Assembly (NCBI GenBank): GCA_023053545.1
Contig: JAKZAN010000002.1
Span: 728,375-792,374 of the forward strand
Direction: 5' to 3'
DNA length: 64,000 bases
DNA from: Lepidurus packardi
Lineage: Eukaryota; Arthropoda; Branchiopoda; Notostraca; Triopsidae
Shown here: piece after piece, positions 11,701 through 24,200 of the stretch
How positions within the stretch are numbered: the stretch's first letter is position 1
Layout: each line of letters begins with the position of its first letter
Made by a program: the position numbers and the translations under genes
The notes under the pieces: generated by a model
What the model saw: the letters and a program-made list of their open reading frames with translations, nothing else
Databases searched by the model: none
What the model was told of the DNA's origin: nothing

Positions 11701-14633
11701 TTAGGGCAACTACTTGTGGTAAAGGGAAATGCGTGGTGTAAAGCAAATGCCGAGACTGTCGTATATCTTCGCGAGCTTCGTGTTTAGTAGTAGTTTCGAG
11801 TAAGGAATGCCCCAGTCCTGAATTGCCCTCTTCTTTGGGCGAATCAGGAGCGTCCATATGTCCTTCTTTAATATGATGGACCAGTTTGTAGATATCATCG
11901 TCGATTTTGCTGTCCTCTGTATCCATTCTTTCATAAGGATCCTATTACAGCAAAATGATTCAACAAAAGATTTTTTTTTTGTTTATTCATGTTTATTCAT
12001 TAAAGATTTATTCAATTTCTTAGTTACCCTCGTCTGATGTTGATGCATTGAGGGATGTCCCATAGGGTCTGTTCCGTACATATTCATATGGGAATGTTGT
12101 GGTTGGTGTTGCGGATGATGTGGGTGCATATGAGGATGCGGATGACCCATATTTCTCGCCACTTGCTGAGACACGGGCGGAGCTTGGGCTGGAGGCGGGG
12201 CATGGAACAAATCTCCCCTAGATATCAGTGTGCACATGTAGGCATCATGAGAAAAGACGTCGTGCCTAATCAGTTCGTAGAAAAGATGCACCAACGAGGC
12301 AAAAACCGTTTTGGAGCAGGAATTACTTGTTCCCCCTAATTATTTTAAAAAATCACATTAAATTACTTCAAAAAGGGTAAAATTACTTGATACAAATATA
12401 CCTAGTACTGGAGCATCCGTGTCGAGGAATTTCATGAGTAAGTTCTGGTAAACTGGCAAGGAATTCGTGCCCAAATTATTTGTTTCCGTTTCGATCGTTT
12501 CACCCTCAGTGGGTTCGGTCTCTGATCCTTCTTCGTTAGGTGTTAGATCAGATTGGCGCTTGTCTAATAGCCAGGCCGCAGCCATTGCTCTGTGCTCTCC
12601 ATGTCTGTGGTCGCTCACAGCCCATTCGCAGAGCAATTTCACTAGAGGTTCGTCTTGTTTCAAAATAGTTTGGATTCCCTAACGAAAGAATCAATAACTG
12701 TATCATTAATATCACTACTAAGCGAAAATAGATAAACTTTACTTCTGAAGTAAGGTCTTTGGGGCTGACAAGAGTGAAAATCTTATCATATAGCCCTTCT
12801 AGACTGTTATTGGAGTCCACACGGTCAAAACTATGGCGATCAAGGGCATCTAAGGCGCTTAGGACCTTGTTTATAGTAGACCCTGCTGTGGTTTGTTGTA
12901 ATTTGTCAATAGACCATCGCATCTCTGCGGCTTTACTGCGGATGCGGATGTTTTCCTCTGCAGTTCGCAGTTGAGCCCGTAACTGCGGATTATTAGCACG
13001 CGGAGGCATCGGCACAGCGGAAGGGGGGAGGGGCAAAGGATCCAATGGTGACCCAACCAGGTAAGGAGAAGTTTTGCAATCCGTGGCAGTGATAGGACTC
13101 CACACCAAAGCTGTTGGGCAATGTAGGACGATACTCTGCAAGAAAAACAATAAGAAATTTGATAATAATTAACACTCTCTAGCTTTTGGTCTAATTCTGA
13201 TAGAAAATTTTAGTTCAAAAATCAACTGGGGATGTTTTGCAGGTAATTAGGAATTAATAGAGGTGATCAAAATTTTAGATGAAGGCTATTTTACCTGTAC
13301 AACAGTTGATAAGCCAAGGAGTACTCCACGATGGAACGTGCAGTTATTAAATTCGCTAAAAAGGGCAGCCAAAGGACTAGTGGCTGGTGATACTTGCACT
13401 ACGTTACTAAAAACCGATTGAAACAACACAATTAGTGACTTGAATTGGCAATTTGCGTAAAGTAAGGTAGAAATTACCTGGAATTAAGCGGCGGAATTTG
13501 AAGATCAGCTTCGGAGGCGTGGCAAAGGATGGCGAGTCGCTTAGCTGCAGCGAAACATGCCTTTCTGGAGAGTAATTCGCATTGGACCACTTCGTCCAAG
13601 TACTGGAGGGTCAAAGGAACCAGTAAACGGAGCCAGCCATCCTCCACTGACCTCACTTCGTCCAAAAGGTCAACGATCCACTGCAGGAACTCTTGTCGAT
13701 CTAGTAACCCTTCCTAAACGTGAAAAAAAAATAATTTGCGATAATTCGGATAGAATGTAAGTAAAACTCTACCTCGAACATAACTTTGGAGAGTTGCTGA
13801 CAGTAATTCCAGAGTTTAAGGGCCAACTTGTGCTCTTCTGTCATTCCAGCTGCTCCGCTGCCCAAGCTAAGGAACATGGGATGGTTTACTTGGGATTTTT
13901 GGTAGTATTCCTGCAGTTTGATGAGCTGTTCCTTCATGAATCGGCAAATATGTACCGTCCACTCGTGAGAGGGGTCAGAACTTTGTCGTTTCTTGGTTTT
14001 GGCTTCGGAAATGGCCACGCAATACGCAGCTGTCATTTTGATAAACCACATAGCTCTCACCATGGGCACTTGGTACTCGCAAAGTGTCATAAAGATCTCT
14101 TCCTTTTTGTTTAAAATGGGTATTTTCTTGCTCAGGTTAGCTAAAGGCTTGTTCCCTGCGAGATCCTTGAACCAAATTTCGATGGTGGCTTTGTTTCGTA
14201 CCAAAATGAAGAAATCTTTGGGGTTTATCTGTTGGCGTTTCCTGCCAGTGTCCGGGAGAGTATTTAACTCTTGTTTTTTTGTAACCACCGCATTATAATA
14301 CGCTGTAATCTGTGGATAAAACATTGGTATTAGCGTTTAGAATGAAGCCGATGGGAATTATTACTTTGTTTAAGGGAATGTTGAGGTTTCGAGCGGAACC
14401 ATACTCCTCTGAGAGGTGAGGTGTATGTGAGAAGCCTTGTTTAACATTCGTCGGCGTCAATTCATCCTAGATTTAAAAAAGTTTCCATGAAATACTGTTA
14501 AAAATTAAAGAGAAAACGTTCGATTTGGACTAACCTCTTTTTGTTTGGGATCCTGCGGATATACATCAGGAGGTCCTAACCGCGTTTTCTTGAGCGGACG
14601 CTTCTCCAGCGTGGGTCCAAACATGTTATGCAT
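5769..14633 (-). CDS. MED12: Mediator complex subunit 12 (MED12/kohtalo)
   Basis: Subunit of the Mediator kinase module; in the family it activates CDK8-cyclin C and links it to core Mediator in the nucleus. The start [20 protein letters not shown] and then [18 protein letters not shown] are hallmark MED12 sequence, followed by [18 protein letters not shown] and the LLCEWAV motif of the Med12-LCEWAV domain. Later come [15 protein letters not shown] and [10 protein letters not shown] of the PQL-type region, then a Gln/Pro/Gly-rich tail with a 17-residue polyglutamine run ending HNPYHQGNY. About 22 exons: 14633-14535, 14466-14365, 14309-13773, 13716-~13479, ~13406-13294, ~13138-12742, ~12679-12401, ~12335-12026, ~11943-11715, ~11625-10795, ~10737-10400, ~10350-9653, ~9382-9112, ~9052-8957, ~8813-8443, ~8375-8085, ~8022-7783, ~7580-7448, ~7380-7172, ~7027-6577, ~6500-6243, ~6003-5769. 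This totals about 2240 residues, usual for the family. The first three exon borders were checked in phase. Confidence 0.95.
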
Positions 14634-15206
14634 CTTATAGAATCAAATAATAACACAATTTACATAATTACAACACGCTTTTTCTCAAACTTTCGCCTCT
14701 TTCCCTGAGAACGCAGTTGAACCAACAACGAATGGCTCATTCAGTGTTGCCAGATTTTTTAAGGATCACCTGCCAAAATCTCCTGTAAAGTAACAAAACT
14801 TATTGCCAGTTTCTTTTATAGAATTCTCTAAAACACTCAACAAAATAAACAAAGAAATAATCATTTATAAGTAAATCCCTGTGTAGAAATGTTCCCAAAA
14901 AAATCGAAAAAGGGGAGCCAATTGGAACCAATTGCTGATTGGCCGTTAAGACGCAGATCGGTATCGCTCGTGACCCACATCGATTATAAACAGTTAAAGT
15001 ATGAATACTAATAATACGGGCAAAAACAATGGGAAGCTCCATAGAGTAATAACAAATAGAGAGAACATTGAGGCCTTTCCTTAAGGGTGGTTCACACTAC
15101 CATTCAAAATCAAAAATCACCAGTCAAAATCAAGAAAATCACTGACTGGGGGCGTGGTTTGGTCTGATTTTGTTTGACTTGTGCCATTCAAATAAGATTG
15201 AATTTG
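14634..15206. other. MED12 upstream region
   Basis: Contains the presumed MED12 promoter. 15085-15190 carries short repeats of TCAAAATCA / AAATCAC near a GGTGGTTCACACT motif that could belong to a small non-autonomous transposon, but no matching far end was found. No gene seen. Confidence 0.4.
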
Positions 15207-15448
15207 TGTCACGGAATGAGTTTGTGCAACATTCGTAGCCTAGTGAGAGCTGGTTTTCTAAGCGAGTGCTCGGGCTCGTTTTTTCTTTTCTCTCTCTCTT
15301 CATGTGTCACCTCTGCAACAGAGTGTCGTATTCAACAATAAATACAAAGTTTCTTACAAATATCTCGATGATTCGAAGCCATCCGCAATCATAAAACACA
15401 ACGCAGGGCCTATACAACATCTCTTTCAATTTCCTACGCGAAATTATT
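15207..15448 (+). repeat. 5' LTR of the BEL/Pao element
   Basis: Begins TGTCACGGAATGAG and runs to the primer binding site, about 240 bp. An AATAAA lies inside at about 15339, the likely LTR poly(A) signal. The right boundary is inferred from the primer site and not from a terminal CA. Confidence 0.75.
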
Positions 15449-15464
15449 TGGTGCCGTGACCAGG
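15449..15464 (+). promoter_or_regulatory. Primer binding site of the BEL/Pao element
   Basis: TGGTGCCGTGACCAGG begins with TGG, complementary to a tRNA 3' CCA, and lies between the 5' LTR and the first ATG of gag at 15465. This sequence is typical of BEL/Pao. Confidence 0.75.
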
Positions 15465-18400
15465 ATGGCTTCGGAAAGGACTGATCCCACTCTCACACGA
15501 AGAGCGCAACGTGGTGTCATCACCAAACTCCTCAACAAGGTAAACGAAGTACTACAAGATAATCTTCCCACTCCAGCAAAAGTTATCAAGATACAATCAC
15601 TTGTGGACCAAATCTCAGACAAGCTAAACTCCTTGGATGAAGTACAAGAGCGAATCAATCTTAGCCTCGATGACGACGACAGAATCCTAGATGAACTTGA
15701 GCAAGCCGAAGATTATCGTATGAAGATCAATGAACACAAGACTGACATCCTGATTAGTTTGAAAGAGCAAAGAAGAAGTGAGCAACTGCCATCTGACACC
15801 CTAAACCAGTCGTTTTCTTTGCCAACACCCGAAGGTAACTCTAAATTACCCAAACTGGCTTTACCTACCTTCGACGGAACCATCCTTAAGTGGAAGGAGT
15901 TTTGGGATTCCTTTAACGCAGAAGTCCATAGCAATTCCCGCCTGAGCGATATCTCAAAATTCAACTACCTCAAGTCACTGCTCGAGAAAGAAGCCGCGAC
16001 AACGATTGCTGGTCTTAGTCTCTCCAACGAAAACTATGAAAGGGCCATCGATATTCTTCTTGAACGGTTTGGGAAGGAGACAAAAATTATTCCAGCCTAT
16101 ATACGTGCCATGTATAACCTGCCCAAGCCTTCGCCCCACTTACAAGACCTGAAGAAGTTCTCCGACACCCTGGAAGTTTACATCAGAGCCTTAGAGGGTT
16201 TGAACAAGTATACCGACTCTTATGGAGATCTGCTCATTTGGATTTTGTTAGATAAATTAAGTCCGGAGACCAGAAGAAACTTGGCAAGAGACAATCATTC
16301 TGGAGATTGGACACTAGACGAGTTCCGCGAGGCTCTCAAGAAAGAATTAATCATCTTGGACTCCTTGGGAACCGTAGAGCTAAGAATGCCCGAGCAGATC
16401 ACTCCTCAACAAACACAACTAACGAACTCCTCTTCGCCCACAGCTGCTGCGCTCACCGTCTCGCAAACCTCGTCAAGACCATTACGTTGCGTCTTCTGTC
16501 AAGAACCACACACCCCAAGTACCTGTTTCAAGATTACGTCCGCCGAAGAACGTAAGAAGTTCGTCATGGAACACAAACTCTGCTTCAATTGCCTTAACGG
16601 ATCGCATACTGCTGCTGACTGTCGCTCAAAAAATACGTGGAGGATCTGTCACAAGAAACATCACACTTGTTTACATCAAGACTCTCGCGTCCCGGAAGGT
16701 GCCAGTGGTGTTTCCGCTACAACTGAAGGTTCAACTACTACTCAAACCTACGTTTTCCATGCTTCGTCAAGATCTCCCGGCAATAATTCCGTATTGCTGA
16801 AAATTGCCAACGCCGTTGTCCAGGTTGGACATAGAACCGCCCATGCTAACATTTTGTTCGACGAGGGCTCTCAACGCTCCTTTATCTCGTCCAAGCTACG
16901 AAGTCGTCTCCAAGCCCCTGTTGATCACCTGATCTCTATGAAACTCGCAGTTTTCGGAAAAACTAACCCTCACACCAACACGCTAAGGGTCATCAAGCTG
17001 ACCATTATGGATTCGGAAGGGAAACCTATCCCCCTCGCTACTCTTGAAGTACCTCAAATCGCTGCACCGATCACCATGCCTCCCCTCAAGAAACTTCGTG
17101 AATTCGAGCATTTAAGGAATCTCCACTTTGCGTACTCCTACGATGAAAAGCGCCCGTTTAATATCGACCTCCTTGTTGGAGCCGATTACTTCTGGGAATT
17201 CATTGGCGATGTCATTGTCAAGGGTAATGGACCCACCGCTGTAGGTTCGCGTCTCGGCTATCTCTTATCGGGACCCACTCAGAAGACGGAAGTGGATGAA
17301 CCCTTAATTTGTTTATTGGTTGGAACAGTTGAACCCAACATCGATCAACTTTGGAATCTTGACTCTTTGGGCATCACCATGGAAGGTGATAGCAATTCTT
17401 CCTTTCTCGCCGCATACCTCCAAGATTCCGTAAGCATGTATGATGGCCGCTACGTAGCAAAGCTCCCTTGGAGACCGAGTCATCCCTCTCTTCCCAACAA
17501 TTTCGACGTGAGCCTCAAACGCCTTTTCGCCCTCTGTAACCGCTTACGTAAAGACCCCAAACTTCTTTCTGCGTATCACAACATTATCATGGAACAAGAA
17601 CAGAAAGGGTTGATCGAAAGAGTCGACCTTTCTCCTACACAAGAGAAGGCAACCCATTACATTCCTCATCGAGCTGTACTCATAACGTCAAGCAGTACTC
17701 CCGTTAGAATTGTCTACGACTGCTCGTGCAAATCGAACTCAAGTTCCCCTAGCCTGAACGACTGTTTGGAAGCTGGCCCCTCCCTCTTAAGCGATCTCAC
17801 TGGAATCCTCATCCGGTTTCGTATTGGCACCTTCGCCTGTACCGCCGACATCGAAAAGGCATTCCTACAAGTGTCCCTTCATCCCGACGATCAAGATTTT
17901 GTTCGTTTCCTATGGAAGGAGAACCCCTTTGATCCTGAGTCGAAGACCGTCTGTTACCGTTTCCGTGTCGTACTGTTTGGAGCCGCAAGTTCTCCCTTTA
18001 TGCTAAACGCTGTCGTTGCTCTTCATCTCCAGAAGTATCTTAGTCCTGTTGCTGAAGACCTGAAGCGTAACCTTTATGTCGACAACCTGGCAACAAGTCT
18101 GTGTAACGAAGCTGACCTGCTTAATTACTTCACCGAGTCTCGTTCCATTTTCGCCGAAGCAGGTATGAATCTTCGTGATTGGGCTACGAATAGTCCTCGT
18201 CTCGTCCAGGGTTAACCTGGGACGTTCAACGTGACACTCTTCATGTCGTCAAACGCGAGCTCGTAATAGCAAAACCCCTAACGAAGAGGAAAATCCTCCA
18301 ACTCACCGCAAGCGTTTATGACCCTCTTGGCGTTATTGCTCCGGTTCTGATTCGTGCTAAGCTACTTTTACAAGATCTATGGAAGTTGAAGATTGACTGG

Positions 18401-20775
18401 GACTCACCCATCCCGATTAATCTCGAGGAGACCTGGAACCAGTTGGCCTCAGACGTGTCCGCTGTCCTCGAAACAACCATTCCTCGCCCTTACTTCTCCG
18501 AAGAAGGATGCTCCTTTGATTTACACGTCTTTGCCGACGCTAGTCTCAAGGGCTATGGTGCCTGTGCCTACTTCGTTTCCAAAAACGAATCTAGTCTCGT
18601 CTTTGCCAAAGCAAAGGTCGCTCCTGTGAAGACCCTTACTTTGCCACAACTGGAACTCACTGCTCTCCTAATCGCATGCAGGCTTGGTGCCTGGCTGGTA
18701 GAGATTCTGAAACCTACTGGAATGTTGAGGTTGGTCTACATTTGGACCGATTCGCAGATTGCTATTCATTGGACGCGCAACTCCATGCCGAAGAAGGTTT
18801 ACGTATCACATCGAGTTCAAGAAATCCGAAAACTGTGTTCCTCATTGGGTGCTGAGGTTCGCTTTTGTCCTGGTTCTTGTAATCCGGCTGATCTTTGTAC
18901 ACGCGGCGTCACCGCCAAGGAAATTCTGAACAACGATCTCTGGTTAAAGGGACCTACCTGGCTATGCCTTCAAAACGAATGGCCTGTATGGGAAGAGGCT
19001 GTCCTGTCCGTATTTGAAGTTCAAGAGAACGTCACCCTGCTCACCATGTCCCCCTCTTCCGATGACTTTGAGTCCTCATTTAACTCTTGGTCTAAACTCA
19101 AGAAAGTCATGAGCTGGATTCGCCGTTTTATCAACAACAGCCGCTCACCCCCTAATTTGCGAATAAGTGGACATCTTACTCTTGAAGAATTGGATCATTC
19201 CGAACTCCTACTCGTACGTCGCTCGCAAACTCGCCACTTCAAAGAAGAGCTCTCCGAGCTAGAAAAGAATGGCAAAAGGACACCACTTATCAAACAACTG
19301 AATTTGTTCCTTTCAGATGGGATAATCAAATGTTGCGGCCGAATTCAAAACGCCCTTATCCTGGAAAGTGCTAAGCACCCTACCCTGATTTCTCAGCGCG
19401 ATCATATCGCTAGCCTCCTTGTAGAGCATTTTCATAAACTCTCGTTGCACAGTGGAGCAAACGCAACCGTCGTAGCCTTGCGACAAGAGTTTTGGATTCC
19501 TCAAGTTAGACGTCTGGCTCTCTTCGTGTCACGGAAATGCGTCACCTGCAGAAAGGTGATTGGAAAGCCGTATTGCAAGCCACCTTCTCCTCCGTTACCC
19601 TCGTTCAGGTGCGTCCTGCGAAACCTTTCGAAATAGTGGGCATCGACTACACCGGTGCACTCTTCGTTAAGACCGGAATCCAGAACAACTCCGGAAAGGT
19701 CTATATTTGTTTATTCACCTGCGCAGTCACTCGCGCGGTACATCTCGAACTAGTGGAGAATCTCTCCTCCGAATCCTTTCTGCTGGCGTTCGGAGCTTTT
19801 TGTGGTCGTCGATCCATTCCTCGCTTAATTATCTCGGACAACGCTACAACATTCGAATCCGCTGCTGAATCTCTGCGGACATGGCATGTCTGAATCTCTG
19901 CGGACCCCTCAGTCCAGAATTACCTGATTGATTTCAAGATTGATTGGAAGTTTATACCCAAGCGTGCCCCTTGGTATGGGGGATTCTGGGAGCGTCTGAT
20001 CGGCCTGACTAAAACGTGCTTGAAGAAGGTCTTGGGAAAATCGCGACTCAATTTTGCCCAGCTCTCCGCTCTCGTCATTGAAATTGAAGGTCTGTTAAAC
20101 GACCGTCCACTCACTTATGTGTCATCTGATGTGAACGATGACGAACCTATCACTCCCTCCCTTCTTTTTATGGGTCATCGAATTCGACAATTACCCTTGT
20201 CTGAATCTTCACTTGACCCCTTGGATCCAGATTTTTCCTTGAAGTCCACTCTGAAGGACACGTTGGACCACAAGAGAGAAGCGCTGCTGCACTTTCAGAA
20301 ACGTTGGCATCGAGAGTATCTTACCGCACTTCGCGAAACTCACCGTAACATTCTGGGTATCACCGTAGAACACATCAAGATAGGTGATATCGTTCACGTG
20401 CACGACGATAGCAAACGTGTTCTTTGGAAACTTGCTAAGGTCGAAAGATTAGTGAAGGGCAATGATGGAATTACTCGCTCTGCCATTATTCGTACTGATC
20501 AAGGGATAACAAATCGGCCAATCTGTAAGCTATATCCCCTTGAAGTTAACATTGTAACTCCTCCTGATTGTTTGAGTGTACTTGATTCTGATGTTTCAAA
20601 CGCTAACTCTGATGTCGTTTTACCTAATTCTCAAGTTTTGAATTCCGTTTCTGATGTTGATGAACTTGAACGTCCTCGTAGAAAGGCGTATGTAAAAGCC
20701 AAGCAATTCATTCGTGACTGGACGCGAGATCTCCAGAACGAAGATCTTTGCGGGCGGGAGGATGTCACGGAATGA
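15465..20775 (+). pseudogene. BEL/Pao gag-pol, broken
   Basis: Fossil polyprotein. Gag occupies about 15465-16480, then a Cys/His-rich zinc region near 16488-16650 (CVFCQEPHTPSTC, LCFNCLNGSHTAADC). A protease motif ILFDEGSQRSFIS lies near 16850. The reverse transcriptase has TADIEKAFLQV near 17850 and the catalytic box YVDNLATS near 18080. RNase H (VFADASLKGYGA) lies near 18530. The integrase has a Cys/His N-terminal zinc domain near 19430-19545 and VGIDYTGALF near 19640, ending about 20775. The frame is interrupted, so no intact polyprotein is expected from this copy. Confidence 0.85.
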
Positions 20776-20866
20776 GTTTGTGCAACATTCGTAGCCTAGT
20801 GAGAGCTGGTTTTCTAAGCGAGTGCTCGGGCTCGTTTTTTCTTTTCTCTCTCTCTTCATGTGTCAC
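20763..20866 (+). repeat. 3' LTR of the BEL/Pao element, partial
   Basis: 104 bp identical to 15207-15310. The rest of the LTR is not seen downstream, where the sequence changes to that leading into the MULE gene. Confidence 0.85.
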
Positions 20867-21010
20867 TGCACGGGCTAACCGGACCCTTCCCTTGTTTACC
20901 AAAAGCAGCAACTCTCGCATAAGCGGGTTCAGACATGTTTGGGGAGGAGCCTAAGCGACCCGCAAAATCCTTATTTGGCTTCAGGCGAGGTATTGCAAAC
21001 CGCAGCACAC

Positions 21011-21050
21011 TATATAAGGCCGCTGCATGTAACGTTTTCTTCTTTCAGTC
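21011..21050 (+). promoter_or_regulatory. TATA box and initiator of the MULE gene
   Basis: TATATAAGG at 21011 is followed at 21045-21050 by TCAGTC, matching the arthropod initiator, about 36 bases downstream. The first long coding frame starts at 21277. Confidence 0.55.
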
Positions 21051-21081
21051 CTTCACTTTCTTTCGCTCACTAGTCGGCAAT

Positions 21082-21190
21082 AAGTGTAGTTCCTTATTTA
21101 GTGTAGTTTCTTGTTTAGTGTAGTTCCTTATTTTCTGTAGTTCTTCATAACCCCGGATTACTTATTTAGTGTAGTTATTCTCTTAACCCT
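21082..21190 (+). repeat. Short tandem repeats in the MULE 5' leader
   Basis: The motif TAGTGTAGTT followed by CCTTATTT or similar recurs five or so times with a period of about 18-22 bases, interspersed with two copies of AACCCYGGATTA. Confidence 0.7.
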
Positions 21191-21276
21191 GGATTAATTT
21201 TTTGAGTAAGGTTTGTTTTTATTTTATTCTGTGTTTCTTTTCTTCTAACAAATTAACTTTTTCATTTCCTTTTAAT

Positions 21277-24200
21277 ATGGATACATCAAGGGCGCTGTTT
21301 TTTGAAAGCTGTCTTCGCGATCTTGAGCATGCAGCTAATTTGCCAGCATCGGTCTACGTTAGCACGTCGACAGAGCGCGTAAACATTTCTAATGAACATT
21401 TTGAGAAATTTCGACAAGTATGTTTCTCGAAAAAAAAAGAGTTCCTTGCCTACCCTCTACCAAACCGTGTGGCAAGGGTGCAGTCATTTCGGTGTTTGAG
21501 AATTGACCAAACTGCTTGCCAAACTTTGCCCGAACTTTTTAGCGGAGTTTTAGCTTTGGAAAGCAAAGGAGATGGGAATTGTTTCTTCAATTCCGCTTCT
21601 TTGTCTTTGTTCGGCAACCAAAGTAAGGCCGTTGAGTTGCGCTGCCGAGTTGTAGTCGAGTTGGCGACTAATTATAAGTTGTACTCCAGAGAGTCAGCCG
21701 GATACCTCTCCGAGAAACAAATTACTGCCCTTAACAGGTACTCAGGATCGACCGTATTATCTTCACGGGCGATAATGGCACAGCGTGCCCTACAGGTATT
21801 CCACCGACGGAAGACTGTTTGAAGTTCTATTCCATGGAACAGACCAAGAATCTGGAATATTCGAGCATACTTGCATTCCCAGCTTTGGCTAATGTTTGTA
21901 AGATAGCCGTGGAGTCGGTTTATCCGAAAGCGGATGGCAGCCTCGCGCGACTTCATCCCGCGCTTCTTTTAAACGAAACTTTTTCACCAAATGATGTCGT
22001 TTCGCCGGAAACTATCCGCATAATGTGGACTGGGGATTTCAGGGGGTGCTCGAGGTCAAAAAGTGGACGTTTAGTCCCTACACCTAACTGGAATCCGATT
22101 CATTTTGTACCTTTGTTAGAGCGCGAGCGTGCGAGTCAATCTCCCGTCCTTTTGTCAGAGAATTGCTGTAGGACTACTCTGCCCGTTGTTGATTTTGTAG
22201 AAGCTGCATCAGAAGTTTTCGATCACCCAGTTGAAGCTGCAAGTGTGGCAGCACCTGTAGTTAACTTATGCAGTTCTATGCAAAATAGTAGTACCGCCAC
22301 TAGTTCAGGGCTTCGCGAGTCGTTCTCCCATGAAAATTCAGGCTCAAGGTTGGGATTGTCAGTCCCTAAAGCTGTTGTCGCTAAAAATGGAGAGCACGAA
22401 GGAAATGTCACAAAAGGCATTTCATCGAATGATAATAAAACACCTCGTGCAAAGCTAGGCAGAGCAGACTCCCATAATAAGCAAGGGCATGCAAAATTTT
22501 CGTGCACGGGATGTGCAACAACGTTTAAAACAAATCAAAATTTGGAGAATCACATTAAGAACCAGCGCTGTAAGCTTCAGCTAGAAAAACAAAGCTCTAG
22601 TCAAATTCTTCCTGTGGACCAAGGATCTCAAGGCTTTACATGTGAAGACTGTAAAACTGTTTTTACAAGGAAGAACAATTTGAAGGTACATGTAGAAAAG
22701 AAAAGGCGCCATGTGTCTAGATTTCAATGCCTGCAATGTAGTTTGCAATTTACTAGAAAAGACCTGCTCACCCGTCATGTAGACGTAGTTCATTCTCTTG
22801 TATTAGAAGAAACAAGTACTTTCGAGGAGATCCCCTTAATTGCCCCGGTAGACAAGGAGCAGCAGTCTTTAACCGTGGTTTGAGTGGACAAGCAGCAATT
22901 GCCTAGCTTAGTCGAGTTAGATCAGTCAGAGCTGATTCATGACCCAGTAGTACATTCTGCGTCTCAGAGCAGTGGTAGTGATAGCGTTGCCAAAGATTAT
23001 TCTTTAGACATGATTTCAGGTAACACACAGCAATTGCATACCTTAGTCGAGTTAGATCAGTCAGAGCCGACTTATGACCCCGTAACAAGTTCTGCGTCTC
23101 AGAGCAGTGTTAGTGATGGTAGTGTGTCTGCTGATACCATTAATTGCAGTACTTTAGTCACCGATTCTGACGATGAATTCTGTAGCGTTGCTAGAAAAAA
23201 GAGAAAGCTCGAACAGCAACCAAGAATAGTTTGCTATTACCCTGGTTGTGAAGCGAAGCTGTCACGTCTGACGTCTTATGTTGAGCATGCTAACAGTCAT
23301 GGTTTGTCCTGCAAGCTAGACGAACTCAGTTTTACTGACGAGAACAGTTTCTTGTCATGGAAAACAGAGATAGAAAGAAGCGCATGTGTTAGTTTTCGTA
23401 ATAGAAGGGGAGCTTGAAAGTGCACTAGTTACAGTACAACAACCTACGTGTGCAATCGCTCTTTCTTGTATAAAAATGAGGGTACGGGCAAACGTGCCCT
23501 GAAACGACTAAAATCTTGTCGTACAGATGTTTATTGTACCAGCTTTATAATTGCGCAAGTATGGCACCTTACAAAAAGAATTGATGTTACATGTTGCCTA
23601 ACTCATGTTGGCCATGATCGTTTACCAGGACGTTGTCGCCTTCATAAAGAAACAGAACAAGAATTACAACAGAAGCTTTTTATCGGAATCCCTAAACGCA
23701 AAATTGTTGAGAGTTGTATGGCAGAAACCATCATCGGTGATGGACTTTCTAGGGATCAGGCCGTTACCATGAAAGATCTGCATAACTTAGCTCAGAAAAA
23801 CCCGAGTGTCTTCCGGAAACATAAGATCGATTCTGAGAGCGTTGACTTGTGGGTCAAACAAATGGCAACAGAGGAATATAATCCGGTATTTCTATATAAA
23901 AAGCAAGATGTTGCAGATGAAGGAAGCGAATTTGATGTTAAAAACTTCGCTCTTGGCATTATGTACAAGGATCAACAGGAAGCCTTAAGGAAGTATGCCC
24001 ATAAATGTGTATGCATAGACAGTACATACCATGTTAACCACTATATGTTTGTTTTGACGACGCTTCTCGTCTTGTCTGAAGATAGATCGGGTTATCCGGT
24101 TGCTTTCCTTCTAAGTGATAGAGAAAATAGAGAAGTTTATCGTTTATTCTTTTCAAAAATTAAAGAAAGGGTTGGTAATGTTCAAACTTTGGAATTTATG

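Larger units (their letters stand above)
15207..20866 (+). mobile_element. BEL/Pao LTR retrotransposon, broken copy
   Basis: Parts in order: 5' LTR, primer binding site, gag with a zinc-knuckle region, aspartic protease, reverse transcriptase, RNase H, integrase and a shortened 3' LTR. The gag-protease-RT order with RNase H and integrase after RT, and the TGGTGCCGTGACC primer site, are those of BEL/Pao. The coding part is broken, by roughly three or four changes. The shared LTR stretch of 104 bp is identical at both ends, so insertion appears recent. The 3' end abuts unrelated sequence belonging to the MULE region. Confidence 0.9.
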
